Positions 6,898 to 14,105 of a stretch of 31,712 nucleotides of DNA are shown here, piece by piece (position 1 is the first letter of the stretch; every line of letters starts with the position of its first letter). The notes under the pieces are model-generated. The model saw nothing but the letters and a program-made list of their open reading frames with translations, made no database searches and was not told where the DNA came from. Both the position numbers and the translations under genes were made by a program. This DNA is from an uncultured bacterium (lineage in GTDB: Bacteria > Patescibacteriota > Dojkabacteria > CALFHW01), in NCBI GenBank assembly GCA_937876695.1, contig CALFHW010000040.1, forward strand, positions 1-31,712, read 5' to 3'.

Positions 6898-7158
6898 TTT
6901 TAACTTACTAGATAATACTTTGATATTATTTTTAGCAAGACGCTACACTTAACAACGCTGTTCAATAGGATACATCACTATTGTTTTTTGCCTAGAAACA
7001 CTAGATCGGAGACCATTTTTCTCGATTAAATAGTTATAAGTTGCATATGAAGCGTACCAAAATATAATCAATATATACCAACTTGTTGTTTTTATTACAT
7101 CTCAAATCAAATCTGAGTGCCTTTTTATAACGTTTAAGCATGTTGACAGTTGGGATGA
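6898..7158. other. Intergenic stretch without a recognisable gene
   Basis: Apart from the small promoter/hairpin pair noted separately, this AT-rich stretch holds only short open frames with no start context or family resemblance. It lies between the divergent GlsB operon and the Nudix remnant and may be decayed coding DNA. Confidence 0.5.
6921..6989 (+). ncRNA. Possible small RNA unit: extended -10 followed by hairpin and T6
   Basis: TGA-TATTAT at 6921-6929 is a good extended -10 on the plus strand. About 35 nt after the expected start is CAATAG (6963-6968), a 9 nt loop, CTATTG (6978-6983) and six Ts (6984-6989), which has the form of an intrinsic terminator. No coding frame lies between them, so a transcript of about 55 nt is possible. 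The stem is only 6 bp and AT-rich, so this is weak. Confidence 0.25.
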
Positions 7159-7470
7159 AAAACTAACAGCGCTTGCAACAGCTCGCCCTCTATATGCACC
7201 GTTAGGTTGATGATAACAGCGAGAGGACAGACTGGTGAAGAATCGATCTGTAAGCCACATAAATGCGACGATCTCAAGTGGGTAGATATCTATCAGCTAC
7301 CCGAAATACCATCTCTTACATCCGCAAAGGCGTTGATTGCTACAAAAATAGAATTAAGTTTATGGAGTTTGGGTGGAACTAGCCTATCTGAATCTTATCA
7401 GAGTTTACAAAGTCAGGCGACAAATCGGCATTCTCATGAACCCTCTTCCAGGGAAGAGCTTCAAGTATAG
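7159..7470 (+). pseudogene. Remnant of a Nudix hydrolase (C-terminal part only)
   Basis: The frame contains VRLMITARGQTGEE and KPHKCDDLKWVDIYQLPEIP. This closely matches the C-terminal part of many Nudix hydrolases, where a strand is followed by [EK]P-x-KC-[DS]-[DE]-L-x-W and a Leu-Pro. Nothing upstream encodes the Nudix box: an in-frame TGA stands at 7156-7158 and no GG...RE...EE segment is seen in the other plus frames back to the GlsB promoter. The last 30 codons run antisense into the 3' end of trkH. I read it as a 5'-truncated, decayed gene. A short expressed protein from the TTG at 7207 is less likely. Confidence 0.5.
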
Positions 7471-8977
7471 CTAGTGGACCTATTCTACCCACTAGCATGG
7501 TCAGTATAATCAATATCTTTGAAGGATCTGACAGTATAGTTGAGAAACTAGTCACCCCGTCACGAAAACCCATACTCAGCCCAACTGTTCCAAATGCAGA
7601 GACAGTCTCGAATAAGACCTTCTGAAAATTGAATAATGAGTCAGGCGTAATCAAATAACCGCTCTCGATAGCACTTATCAGGAAAGTCACGAACCCCACA
7701 AATATAATACTGAAGAAAAGGAGCCGGATTGCGTGTGAAACAGCAAACTTGCTGATACTTCTCCCCAACAACATAACTGGTTGCCTGGGTGCAGCAAACC
7801 AATCTTTTAGATAACCGTACAGAACTGCTACTGTGGGGATTTTGATACCACCAGCAGTGCCCGCTGGATTGGCACCGATAAACATCAATAACATGTATAA
7901 GAATAAACTGGATATATGTAGCGCTCCTATGTCTATAGTATTGAAGCCTGCTGTTCTAGTTGATACACTCTGGAAAAAATTGATCAGCAGTTTCTCTGTA
8001 AAACTGTAGTTGCTTTGAATTGGATTGCTGTATTCAATTATAAAGGGAATAATGGTTCCTATTACTAAAAGCATCAGAGTGCCTACTAAAGCGACTCTGA
8101 CTTGAACTAGTGATGCAACACCTGATAAATCACTGCGCAAATTCGCGACCTTCGCTTTAGTTAGATTTCTACTAAATACCCTAGTTCTAAACCAAAAGTA
8201 AATCGCTATCAAAACTGGATAACCTAAGCCACCTAGGATTATAAGCATAGCGATTACCAGATTGATCACAGGGTCGGTGACGAAACTCATCAAGTTATTA
8301 TTTAGAAGTCCAAAACCTGCATTATTAAAAGCTGAAACAGAGTGAAAAAGTGACCACCACCATGGGTTTATGCCATTTAAGATACTGGGATCAGCAAACC
8401 ACTGCAAATGTACGCCCATAATCAAAAAGCCAATGAACTCAAAACCAAATGTGTAAATGACAACATACTTGAGCATGTCTGCGACATCATGCTGTTCGGA
8501 GTTTAATACTGACCCCAGCAGCCTACGTACTGGCACTCTCTCTGATAAGCCTCTAAATACTGCAATAGCAAAGATACTAGTAAACACAATAATACCCAGA
8601 CCTCCGATTTGAACCAGAACCATGACCACTACTTGACCTAGGGGTGTGAACTGTGAGAAATCAGTAGTAGTAAGGCCTGTGACACATAAGGCTGATACCG
8701 AAGTAAACCAAGCGTCGATAAACCTCTCACCTTGGTAAGAGACCTGTTTGGTAAACGTATGGTTCTCTACAGAAACGTATTCAGCTGTCTTAGGATCATT
8801 GTCCTTTTGTATTGGCTCTACCGAGACTAAATTTGTATAAGGAATTCTGTTGGTAACCTCTCGTCCTTGCTCTGTTACCCAAAGCAGGCCGCCACCAATT
8901 AGTGAACCAATGAAGAAAGTTAAAACAGCCAATACCGAGGCATTAAGCAGTGTAAGTTTTGCAAGTAGTGTCTTCAT
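7379..8977 (-). CDS. trkH: TrkH/KtrB-type potassium transporter membrane subunit
   Basis: The 532-residue protein has the four M1-P-M2 repeats of the SKT potassium transporters. The selectivity-filter turns are visible: SALCVTGLTTTD (around residue 100), SAFNNAGFGLLNNN, STRTAGFNTIDI and SAFGTVGLSMGF, each with its conserved glycine. A KtrB-like length and the segment GANPAGTAGGIKIPT before the fourth repeat support the family. It carries K+ into the cell and normally works with a cytoplasmic RCK protein (TrkA/KtrA), which is not in this window. Residues 35-80 form a larger than usual extracellular loop after the first helix. TAGACA lies 9 nt and GATAAT 3 nt before the ATG. Confidence 0.93.
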   Translation of the reverse strand: MKTLLAKLTLLNASVLAVLTFFIGSLIGGGLLWVTEQGREVTNRIPYTNLVSVEPIQKDNDPKTAEYVSVENHTFTKQVSYQGERFIDAWFTSVSALCVTGLTTTDFSQFTPLGQVVVMVLVQIGGLGIIVFTSIFAIAVFRGLSERVPVRRLLGSVLNSEQHDVADMLKYVVIYTFGFEFIGFLIMGVHLQWFADPSILNGINPWWWSLFHSVSAFNNAGFGLLNNNLMSFVTDPVINLVIAMLIILGGLGYPVLIAIYFWFRTRVFSRNLTKAKVANLRSDLSGVASLVQVRVALVGTLMLLVIGTIIPFIIEYSNPIQSNYSFTEKLLINFFQSVSTRTAGFNTIDIGALHISSLFLYMLLMFIGANPAGTAGGIKIPTVAVLYGYLKDWFAAPRQPVMLLGRSISKFAVSHAIRLLFFSIIFVGFVTFLISAIESGYLITPDSLFNFQKVLFETVSAFGTVGLSMGFRDGVTSFSTILSDPSKILIILTMLVGRIGPLAILEALPWKRVHENADLSPDFVNSDKIQIG

Positions 8978-9051
8978 TTTATTATCTGTCTATTTCATAC
9001 AATAACAGATGTATACTACATCTAACATATATTTAATGCAAGTGGAAATTG

Positions 9052-9732
9052 TCAGCTATTGTTCTTTGCGCCTCTGAACAGCAGCCACAAGCAGAATAGA
9101 AATTCTAGGCCGAAGGCCACGCCCGTGAGGGTCTCAGTGACACTGGCTAAACTCGGAGCTAGAAAGGTGACGAAGAAATCGAGCCCATAGAAAAACCCAG
9201 CCAGCATTATCAGCCAGCCCCATATTCTAGGAAATAACCCAGATCTCTTGACTAGGTAGCCCAGGGGAATTAGCCAGCCGGCGAAGTAAAGTTGCGCAAT
9301 CACGTAACCGTGCTTATGCATATCTAGTAGGAACATCACTACTTCACTGATCTGTTGACTGCTGAAAGTTGCCAGCGCACTGGGGTCGGCGAGAATCAGC
9401 ACCACTGCTAGGTGGTTAAACATGTTTACATTTAAAATCGCTACATTGATGGAGACCATCAACAGAAATAGCATGGACAAGGTCTTATTGACTGGTTTAA
9501 GCAGCTTGTAGAGAGTTAGTGCCAGTAGGAAATAGAGAGAATGTGAGATCAGATCACTGATCAGGCCGAAGCGAAATAGTTCCATATTCTCAGTGATAGC
9601 CTGTGTAGTTGCCAGAGAGTCGCCCTCCACAATGAAGTTCGTCCTAGCAAAGAACTGTGTAAATAGTCCAAATACAATCAATGCCAGATAAAACATGCCA
9701 GCCAGGCGAGCAACTTCTCTATTTGATTTCAT
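9052..9732 (-). CDS. DUF4386-type membrane protein
   Basis: The 226-residue protein has about six membrane helices and the DUF4386 layout: an RxAGxFYL-like start (EVARLAGMFYLALIVFGLF), a polar loop with a FRFGLISDLIS segment, a middle MHKHGYVIAQLYFAGWLIPLGYL, and FPRIWGWLIMLAGFFYGLD. Function is unknown in the whole family. TATACA at 9745-9740 lies 7 nt before the ATG (TATTAT at 10 nt). It is divergent from the DUF1801 gene across 47 bp. Confidence 0.85.
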   Translation of the reverse strand: MKSNREVARLAGMFYLALIVFGLFTQFFARTNFIVEGDSLATTQAITENMELFRFGLISDLISHSLYFLLALTLYKLLKPVNKTLSMLFLLMVSINVAILNVNMFNHLAVVLILADPSALATFSSQQISEVVMFLLDMHKHGYVIAQLYFAGWLIPLGYLVKRSGLFPRIWGWLIMLAGFFYGLDFFVTFLAPSLASVTETLTGVAFGLEFLFCLWLLFRGAKNNS

Positions 9733-9779
9733 AATTAATTGTATAATATTCTATAAATCTAAGCTTAGACCATTTAAAT

Positions 9780-10133
9780 ATGAGCGTCAAAGAACAAATC
9801 GATAACTATTTGAGCTCTCTGCCTAGCTGGCAAAGTGATAATTTACAGTTATTTAGAAAGTTAATTCATGAAGTTGCGCCAAAGGTTGAAGAAGGTTGGA
9901 AATGGGATGTGCCAGTATTCTTGTTTAATGGCAAATTAGTTTGCGCTATGTCTTCCTTTAAAGAACATACGAAATATAATTTTTTCACTGGCGCGCAGGT
10001 TGCAGATAAACATGGATTATTCAATAGCGGACTTGACTCTAAAAAGCACCGTTCAATCAACATTGCTGAGGGCGAAAAAATTGATGAAGGGAAATTGAAG
10101 GAACTGCTCACTACAGCATTTAACCTGTCATAA
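9780..10133 (+). CDS. DUF1801/YdhG-like protein
   Basis: The 117-residue protein has the DUF1801 layout: an N-terminal helix IDNYLSSLPSWQ, then LIHEVAPKVEEGWKWDVPVF, a short strand NGKLVCAMSSFKEHTKYNFF, and the basic turn KKHRSINIAEGEKID before the last helix. The family folds like YdhG/frataxin-like small proteins. Biological role is unclear. Its last codons, TCA TAA, form part of the -10 box for the next gene, which begins 5 bp later. Confidence 0.82.
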   Translation: MSVKEQIDNYLSSLPSWQSDNLQLFRKLIHEVAPKVEEGWKWDVPVFLFNGKLVCAMSSFKEHTKYNFFTGAQVADKHGLFNSGLDSKKHRSINIAEGEKIDEGKLKELLTTAFNLS

Positions 10134-10134
10134 T
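10126..10134 (+). promoter_or_regulatory. Extended -10 (TGT-CATAAT) overlapping the DUF1801 stop codon
   Basis: TGT at 10126-10128 is followed by CATAAT at 10129-10134. The TAA stop of the DUF1801 gene lies inside the hexamer, and the BaiN-like ATG comes 4 nt later at 10139. Confidence 0.5.
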
Positions 10135-10138
10135 TATT

Positions 10139-11404
10139 ATGCCCAAGACTATTGGTATTATAGGCGGCGGAGCAGCTGGGATTATGTGTGCGGCCAGCAT
10201 TGTTGAGCAGCTTGCTATGGATGGAAAACAAGCCAAGGTCATAGTCTTCGAAAAGAACGTCCGCCTAGGCGTCAAGGTAGCTATCAGTGGCGGCGGACGC
10301 TGCAATGTCACCACTGGAATTAATGACGAACAGTTGCTGCTTTCGAAGTACATTCGTGGAAGCCAGTTTATAAAGCCCGCAATGAGAGCATTCCAGCCCA
10401 CTGCCATGCGTGATTGGCTATCCAAACATGGGCTGGAAACTAAAGTTGAAGCAGACGGCAGAGTTTTCCCTGTGTCAGATATAGGTGAGTATGTAGTGGC
10501 GGTATTTGAAAAAGTATTTGAGAACCAGCGAGTTGAAGTTTTATACCGAAATGCGTTGAAGAGTGTAGCTGCCAGAGCCGAGGGAGGGTTTAAGCTGATC
10601 TGCTCGTCTGGAATATTTGAGATAGACATTCTAGTATTGACTACTGGCGGTAATGCTTACAGATCAACTGGATCTACAGGCGATGGTTATGCCTTCGCAC
10701 AGTCTCTAGGACATTCCATTACGCAGCTCGGGCCTTCTCTCAATAGTTTTGAAGTGCGTGATCGATGGGTTAAAGAGCTTATGGGGCTTAGCTTTGCAAA
10801 TTCTAGTTTTAGCTTTGATCTAGATAAAAGGCCCATGGTAATCAGCGGTGCCATGATTTTTACACACTTCGGTATCTCAGGGCCAACTACTTTTGCCTTA
10901 GCAGCGCAGCTGGCGTTTGCACAGATAAATAAAGCAAATCCCTTCACAGTTAAGTTTATTCCGATATCAGGAGTTGGGATAAAGGAATGGGATCAAAGAT
11001 TAACTGAGCTGTTTAGGAATGCAGGAAGTAAACTCCTAAAAAATACTTTAACTGTAGTTTTCCCGGAAAGATTTGTTAAACAACTTCTACATCTCGCAGA
11101 TATTGATGAACTGAAAAAAACCGCTCAGATGAGCAAGCAAGAGCGTTTAAATCTATCTGAGCTATTAGGTGAGGGTATAGAGATTTCGTTAGTCGCAAGG
11201 CGAACTGGCGATGAATTTGTTACTGCCGGCGGGGTGAGTCTTGCCGAAGTTGACCGTAAATCTATGCGTTCGCAATTCAACCAAAACCTATACTTTGCAG
11301 GGGAGATTCTAGATATTGACGGGCTAACTGGAGGTTATAACTTACAGGCTGCTTGGGCAACTGGTCGTATGGCCGGGCTCAGCGTAGTAAGGAGTCTCAG
11401 CTAG
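10139..11404 (+). CDS. BaiN/HI0933-family NAD(P)/FAD-dependent oxidoreductase
   Basis: The 421-residue protein begins with a Rossmann FAD-binding motif (IGIIGGGAAGIMCAA), followed by the family signature KVAISGGGRCNVT near residue 50, VLTTGGNAYRSTGSTGDGY, and a C-terminal FAGEILDIDGLTGGYNLQAA that closes the FAD site. HI0933/YhiN/BaiN proteins are soluble flavoproteins; some reduce bile-acid derivatives, but most have no known substrate. The start is set by the -10 4 nt upstream. Its 3' end overlaps the convergent AlkC-like gene by 8 bp, so the two messages are antisense at their ends. Confidence 0.92.
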   Translation: MPKTIGIIGGGAAGIMCAASIVEQLAMDGKQAKVIVFEKNVRLGVKVAISGGGRCNVTTGINDEQLLLSKYIRGSQFIKPAMRAFQPTAMRDWLSKHGLETKVEADGRVFPVSDIGEYVVAVFEKVFENQRVEVLYRNALKSVAARAEGGFKLICSSGIFEIDILVLTTGGNAYRSTGSTGDGYAFAQSLGHSITQLGPSLNSFEVRDRWVKELMGLSFANSSFSFDLDKRPMVISGAMIFTHFGISGPTTFALAAQLAFAQINKANPFTVKFIPISGVGIKEWDQRLTELFRNAGSKLLKNTLTVVFPERFVKQLLHLADIDELKKTAQMSKQERLNLSELLGEGIEISLVARRTGDEFVTAGGVSLAEVDRKSMRSQFNQNLYFAGEILDIDGLTGGYNLQAAWATGRMAGLSVVRSLS

Positions 11405-12182
11405 TTTGCTGCTTCCGCTGCTTCTTTCTTAGCTGCTTTACAATGCTCCTGCGCCCATGTTTGATAATCCACTCCATGGCTTTTGATGACTCACCTGCTT
11501 CCCAGTCAATTATGATCGCCTCTGCTTTTTCTGGGTATAATTTCAACAAATCATTTAAATTGTTACCTACGCTTTTTTGGACGAATTTTTCCGGCGCATG
11601 ACGCAGATTCCCGAGAATACTCCGGTAGCTATCAAATTGCTCGATTGCAACTAATAGCTTTTTGCTCCAAGGCAGACTAATTCTGACTCCTTCGCTGGCC
11701 AGTCTGCGCAGGTGAACATTTTGAGCTAAGCTCCACTGCTCCATCTGTGTCATAACTTTAACAGGATAAGCTGAGAGAAGCGGTCTGATGGCAAATTCGC
11801 CCGTGAATCTCTTAGTCAGCAGCCCGATGAAATCTAAACTTGCGCTTAAACTTTTTTCGGGCTGAATTGCACCCAACCTTTCTATATACCTACCTACTGG
11901 CCATAACCACCAGCCATGGGTAAACATCCCCGTATCAGTTTGCAGTTCTTCACCTAAGATCTGTTTAAATACCATTAAATTGGCTAGATAATCATCACCC
12001 AGAAACTTTACAAATGCATCCACAAACAGATCTTGCCTTTGGAAGAACTCTAGATCTGGCAGCTGTTTACAGATCCAGTCTATAAAATCTTTTTTTGGGA
12101 AATTAGTAAGTTGAGCCCCCAACTTATCTGCAAATAGTTCAGCACACTCAACATCGTAATAGTCTTTAAACTTTTTGGCCAT
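11397..12182 (-). CDS. alkC: AlkC-like DNA alkylation repair protein (HEAT-like)
   Basis: The 261-residue, all-helical protein resembles the AlkC/AlkD group of alkylpurine DNA glycosylases. Visible matches are NVHLRRLASEGVRISLPW, then LRHAPEKFVQKSVGNNLND and AIIIDWE...WIIKHGRR at the end, which fit the repeat that contacts DNA around an extruded base. In the family it removes N3-methylpurines and starts base-excision repair. The N-terminal third (DFIDWICKQLPDLEFFQRQD) is shared with AlkC. The tail is strongly basic (RKKQRKQQ). TATAAA at 12193-12188 lies 5 nt before the ATG. Confidence 0.82.
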   Translation of the reverse strand: MAKKFKDYYDVECAELFADKLGAQLTNFPKKDFIDWICKQLPDLEFFQRQDLFVDAFVKFLGDDYLANLMVFKQILGEELQTDTGMFTHGWWLWPVGRYIERLGAIQPEKSLSASLDFIGLLTKRFTGEFAIRPLLSAYPVKVMTQMEQWSLAQNVHLRRLASEGVRISLPWSKKLLVAIEQFDSYRSILGNLRHAPEKFVQKSVGNNLNDLLKLYPEKAEAIIIDWEAGESSKAMEWIIKHGRRSIVKQLRKKQRKQQTS

Positions 12183-12212
12183 CTCGCTTTATAGTTAAGC
12201 GTCTTCTTTAGT

Positions 12213-14078
12213 TTATGCTGTAGATTTCAATCCTCTTGTCCTTAGCGCATTGATAATAACGATGAGATCTATTCCTTCTTGTAACAGCGCGCCTACCAAT
12301 GGCAACAGAAAACCCATCGTCCCCATCAGCATCAACACGCTGCTCAGCCCAATTCCGATGAAGATGCCTTGCTTAGCATTGTTCAAGACCCCCCTGCTAA
12401 TGACAACCGCCTCGTTAACCCTAGATAAATCGCTAACAGTGATGACAATATCAGCGCTGTCAGTTGAGGCGTTGCTGCCGAGATAGCCAAGGGCAATACC
12501 TACATCAGCGCCCACCAGAGCCGGAGCATCATTCACTCCATCTCCAATCATCAGCACCTGTTTGCCTTCCTTTTGTAGCTGCTCTATGTGACTGCTCTTC
12601 TGCTCAGGCGACTGCTGGCCAGCAAAACTCTTGATATCAAACTTCTCCGCAATTTTTTTGACTATCACATTTTTATCCCCTGAGAGCAGGTGAATATCTT
12701 CACCCACCAGTTTTCTCATTTTAAAAATTGTAGCTTTGCTCTCCGGTCTTAGTTGGTCCTGGCAAATTACCTGCGCGATTTGCAACTTATCTATACTAAG
12801 CCCAACTACTATTTTTCCTTTATCTTGTGCTAACAACGCAGCGCTCTCTAACTTTTTATCAATTGCGATACCGCTTTTTATCAGCCAAGGTAGACTCCCA
12901 ATTCTAACCTGGCTACCGTCTTCCAGTTGTCCAGATACCCCGAACCCGAAGCTCTCAGAAACTTTGTTAAGCCTTATCATTTCGCTAACTTTTCCCCTAG
13001 CAGTTTTATAGATAGAACTACCGACTACATGATTCGAATAACTCTCAAGCGCTGCGATTATTTGCCAGATCTCAGATTCGTTTTTGTCCGAGGTCGCTGC
13101 CATCTCTAGCTTCTCTAGTTCTGGCTTGCCATAAGTCAAGGTGCCTGTTTTATCAAAAACTACTGAATTAACCCTGGCTAGTTGCTCCAAAGCTCCGCCA
13201 GATTTGACGATGATGCCTCGACGCGCAGCGATACTTATACCTGAAGCAAATGAGATAGGCGTAGCTAAGATGAGTGGGCAAGGTGTGGCCACAACTAGCA
13301 CCGAGAGAGCTCTGACAGGGTCGCCAGAAATTACATAAGCGATGATTGCCAGTACAAAAGCAAAAACAGTAAAACCTACCCCATACCTGTCAGCTAGCCT
13401 GACGAAAGGTGCCTTTTGCGATTCTGCTTTGCGAACTAATTCAACAATTTGCTGATACTTACTGTCCTGCGGCAACTTACCCACTCTCATAGTGAATGGG
13501 GCGGAAGTATTGACCGAACCACTAAAAACCTCGTCACCTGTGACCTTTGTTACCGGCCTGGATTCACCAGTTATCGGGCTCTCATCTAATTCGGCATTTG
13601 CCCCGCTGACTCTGCCGTCAACTGCAACTGTCTCTCCAGGCCTCACAATCAGCTCTACTCCAACCTTAATGTCGCTAACTTGAATTTCGTTATGACCGGT
13701 TTCATCCTTCAGAAGTACAGAAAGAGGCAGAGCGCTCACGAGTCTATTGAGTTCTAAGCGCGAGCGTTTAAGTGCTAACTCCTCCAACAGTTCGCCTCCC
13801 GAAAGCATCAACACCACAACACTTCCTGCTAAGTTCTCCCCCAGTAAAATGCTACCCAAAATACTGGCCAGGGCCAGAATATCTACTCCCATATTGCCTT
13901 TGAGTAAATCCTTGATTATCTTGATCAGTAGAGGGATGAAGGCTGCTATATTGACTACCAGCAGCATGTAATTGCCAACGCTTTGGTCAGTGCCTGAGAT
14001 GAGTATTAATATGTATACTACTACTGCCACAAAGGCAATCAAGGGTATTGCATATTTAAGAAGCTTTTGAGGGTTCAT
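12213..14078 (-). CDS. Heavy-metal P1B-type ATPase, TPC motif
   Basis: The protein pumps metal across the membrane with ATP. It has the transmembrane metal motif ATPCPLILATP, the phosphorylation site DKTGTLTYGK, the actuator DESPITGESRPV, and the hinge GDGVNDAPAL. There is no N-terminal metal-binding domain. The TPC motif followed by a GIIVKSGGALE loop and a QEGIDLIVIINALR end places it near the P1B-5 group, which in studied cases moves Ni, Co or Fe; the metal here is an inference. The usual HP dipeptide of the ATP-binding domain is replaced (SYSNHVVGSSI, His kept, Pro changed). A TTG at 14084 is possible, but the ATG at 14078 has TGG-TATAGA 7 nt upstream and is preferred. Confidence 0.9.
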   Translation of the reverse strand: MNPQKLLKYAIPLIAFVAVVVYILILISGTDQSVGNYMLLVVNIAAFIPLLIKIIKDLLKGNMGVDILALASILGSILLGENLAGSVVVLMLSGGELLEELALKRSRLELNRLVSALPLSVLLKDETGHNEIQVSDIKVGVELIVRPGETVAVDGRVSGANAELDESPITGESRPVTKVTGDEVFSGSVNTSAPFTMRVGKLPQDSKYQQIVELVRKAESQKAPFVRLADRYGVGFTVFAFVLAIIAYVISGDPVRALSVLVVATPCPLILATPISFASGISIAARRGIIVKSGGALEQLARVNSVVFDKTGTLTYGKPELEKLEMAATSDKNESEIWQIIAALESYSNHVVGSSIYKTARGKVSEMIRLNKVSESFGFGVSGQLEDGSQVRIGSLPWLIKSGIAIDKKLESAALLAQDKGKIVVGLSIDKLQIAQVICQDQLRPESKATIFKMRKLVGEDIHLLSGDKNVIVKKIAEKFDIKSFAGQQSPEQKSSHIEQLQKEGKQVLMIGDGVNDAPALVGADVGIALGYLGSNASTDSADIVITVSDLSRVNEAVVISRGVLNNAKQGIFIGIGLSSVLMLMGTMGFLLPLVGALLQEGIDLIVIINALRTRGLKSTA

Positions 14079-14089
14079 ACCCAATTCTA

Positions 14090-14105
14090 TACCAACTAGT
14101 TGGTA
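14090..14105. promoter_or_regulatory. Perfect 16 bp palindrome over the metal-ATPase promoter
   Basis: TACCAACTAGTTGGTA at 14090-14105 is its own reverse complement. On the minus strand it covers the TGG and the first bases of the extended -10 (TGG-TATAGA, 14094-14086) of the ATPase, and it also contains the TAG stop of typA (14098-14096). This is where a dimeric metal-sensing repressor would block transcription. Confidence 0.5.

Noticed and set aside
6949..7102. Minus-strand open frame reading WYASYATYNYLIEKNG
   Set aside because: No ATG or GTG near the beginning, no known family, and only about 40 codons from a TTG; kept only as a note.
6989..7206. Plus-strand open frame ending in WDEKLTALATARPLYAPLG
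   Set aside because: It has no start codon after the last stop and no recognisable domain; not the missing part of the Nudix remnant in any clear way.
10120..10629. 169-residue minus-strand frame opposite the BaiN-like gene
   Set aside because: Low-complexity Ser/Pro/Thr composition typical of an antisense shadow; the plus strand has strong FAD motifs.
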